NCBI GenBank assembly: GCA_934307185.1 | Contig: CAKRCJ010000164.1 | Span: 1 to 5,598 of the forward strand | DNA from: an uncultured Roseburia sp. | Lineage (GTDB): Bacteria; Bacillota; Clostridia; Lachnospirales; Lachnospiraceae | Direction of reading: 5' to 3' | DNA: 5,598 bases | Notes under the pieces: generated by a model | Databases searched by the model: none | What the model saw: only the letters and a program-made list of their open reading frames with translations | Told to the model about the DNA's origin: nothing | Position numbers and translations under genes: made by a program | Part shown: positions 5,219 to 5,598 of the stretch, piece after piece | Numbering within the stretch: position 1 is the stretch's first letter | Layout of the letters: each line of letters opens with the position of its first letter

Positions 5219-5598
5219 ATGGCATTAAGCAAAAAGCCGGTAAACGGCATGAAAGATATTTTACCAGAGGAAATGCAAATCCGCGATTATGTGCAGCAGG
5301 TAATTAAGGAAACTTACCGGAATTTCGGATTTACACAGATTGAAACCCCATGCATGGAGAACATTGCGAACTTAAGCAGCAAACAGGGTGGAGAGAATGA
5401 AAAGTTAATTTTCAAAGTAATGAAGCGTGGCGAAAAGTTAAAAATCGCTGAGGCAAAAGACGAGACAGATTTAGTGGATTTTGGTATGCGTTACGATTTG
5501 ACCGTACCGTTGGTTCGCTATTATTCCAATAATGCCAACAATCTGCCTTCGCCGTTTAAGGCTTTGCAGATGGGAAGCGTGTGGAGAGCAGACAGACC
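5219..5598 (+). CDS. hisS: Histidyl-tRNA synthetase, N-terminal fragment
   Basis: The first 126 codons are present and the gene runs off the right edge. Class II aminoacyl-tRNA synthetase that charges tRNA-His in the cytoplasm. The protein begins MALSKKPVNGMKDILPEEM, and NGMKDILP is the usual HisRS opening. Motif 1 follows in FGFTQIETPCME (37-48), then the QGGENEKLIFKV segment that HisRS uses to bind the amino acid region, the MRYDLTVPLVRY block, and motif 2 beginning at LQMGSVWRADR. GGAGGA (5207-5212) lies 6 nt before the ATG at 5219. It has its own strong promoter after the terminator of the previous gene, so it is a separate transcription unit. What follows (in many relatives aspS) cannot be seen. 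Confidence 0.96.
   Translation, partial: MALSKKPVNGMKDILPEEMQIRDYVQQVIKETYRNFGFTQIETPCMENIANLSSKQGGENEKLIFKVMKRGEKLKIAEAKDETDLVDFGMRYDLTVPLVRYYSNNANNLPSPFKALQMGSVWRADR

Overview
The window reads as low-GC Gram-positive chromosome, most likely a gut-type Clostridia of the Lachnospiraceae. This is an inference from the AT-rich intergenic regions, strong AGGAGG ribosome sites, sigma-A promoters with 17-bp spacers, and the gene set. No mobile-element gene, tRNA, rRNA or CRISPR array was seen.

Layout, left to right. (1) 1-130, minus strand: the N-terminus of mannonate dehydratase (uxuA), running off the left edge. It is divergent from an AraC-type regulator (320-1198); the 189-bp gap holds a promoter in each direction and a 7-bp inverted repeat. 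(2) 1324-1878: ispF (isoprenoid synthesis) with an unusual cysteine-bearing tail, followed 44 bp later by a TauE/SafE-type membrane permease (1923-2708), probably co-transcribed from a promoter at 1234-1262. (3) 2833-4452: a tightly coupled pair, a small PadR repressor and a membrane protein made of an N-terminal HAAS/DUF1700-like helical domain joined to an FtsW/RodA (SEDS)-like membrane body. The SEDS part appears to lack the catalytic Asp. The leader of the pair is packed with palindromes that look like a repressor site. (4) 4667-5035: a small lipoprotein, preceded by a 108-bp composite repeat and closed by a strong terminator. (5) 5219-5598: the start of hisS (histidyl-tRNA synthetase) behind a full-consensus promoter, running off the right edge.

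The housekeeping genes (ispF, hisS, uxuA) look ordinary. The parts most worth a second look are the PadR/HAAS-SEDS operon, which may be a self-regulated envelope sensor or scaffold unit rather than a cell-wall polymerase, and a palindromic repeat upstream of the lipoprotein that shares a perfect 16-nt segment, inverted, with the padR leader. The latter suggests a dispersed short palindromic element, or a shared regulatory site, in this genome.
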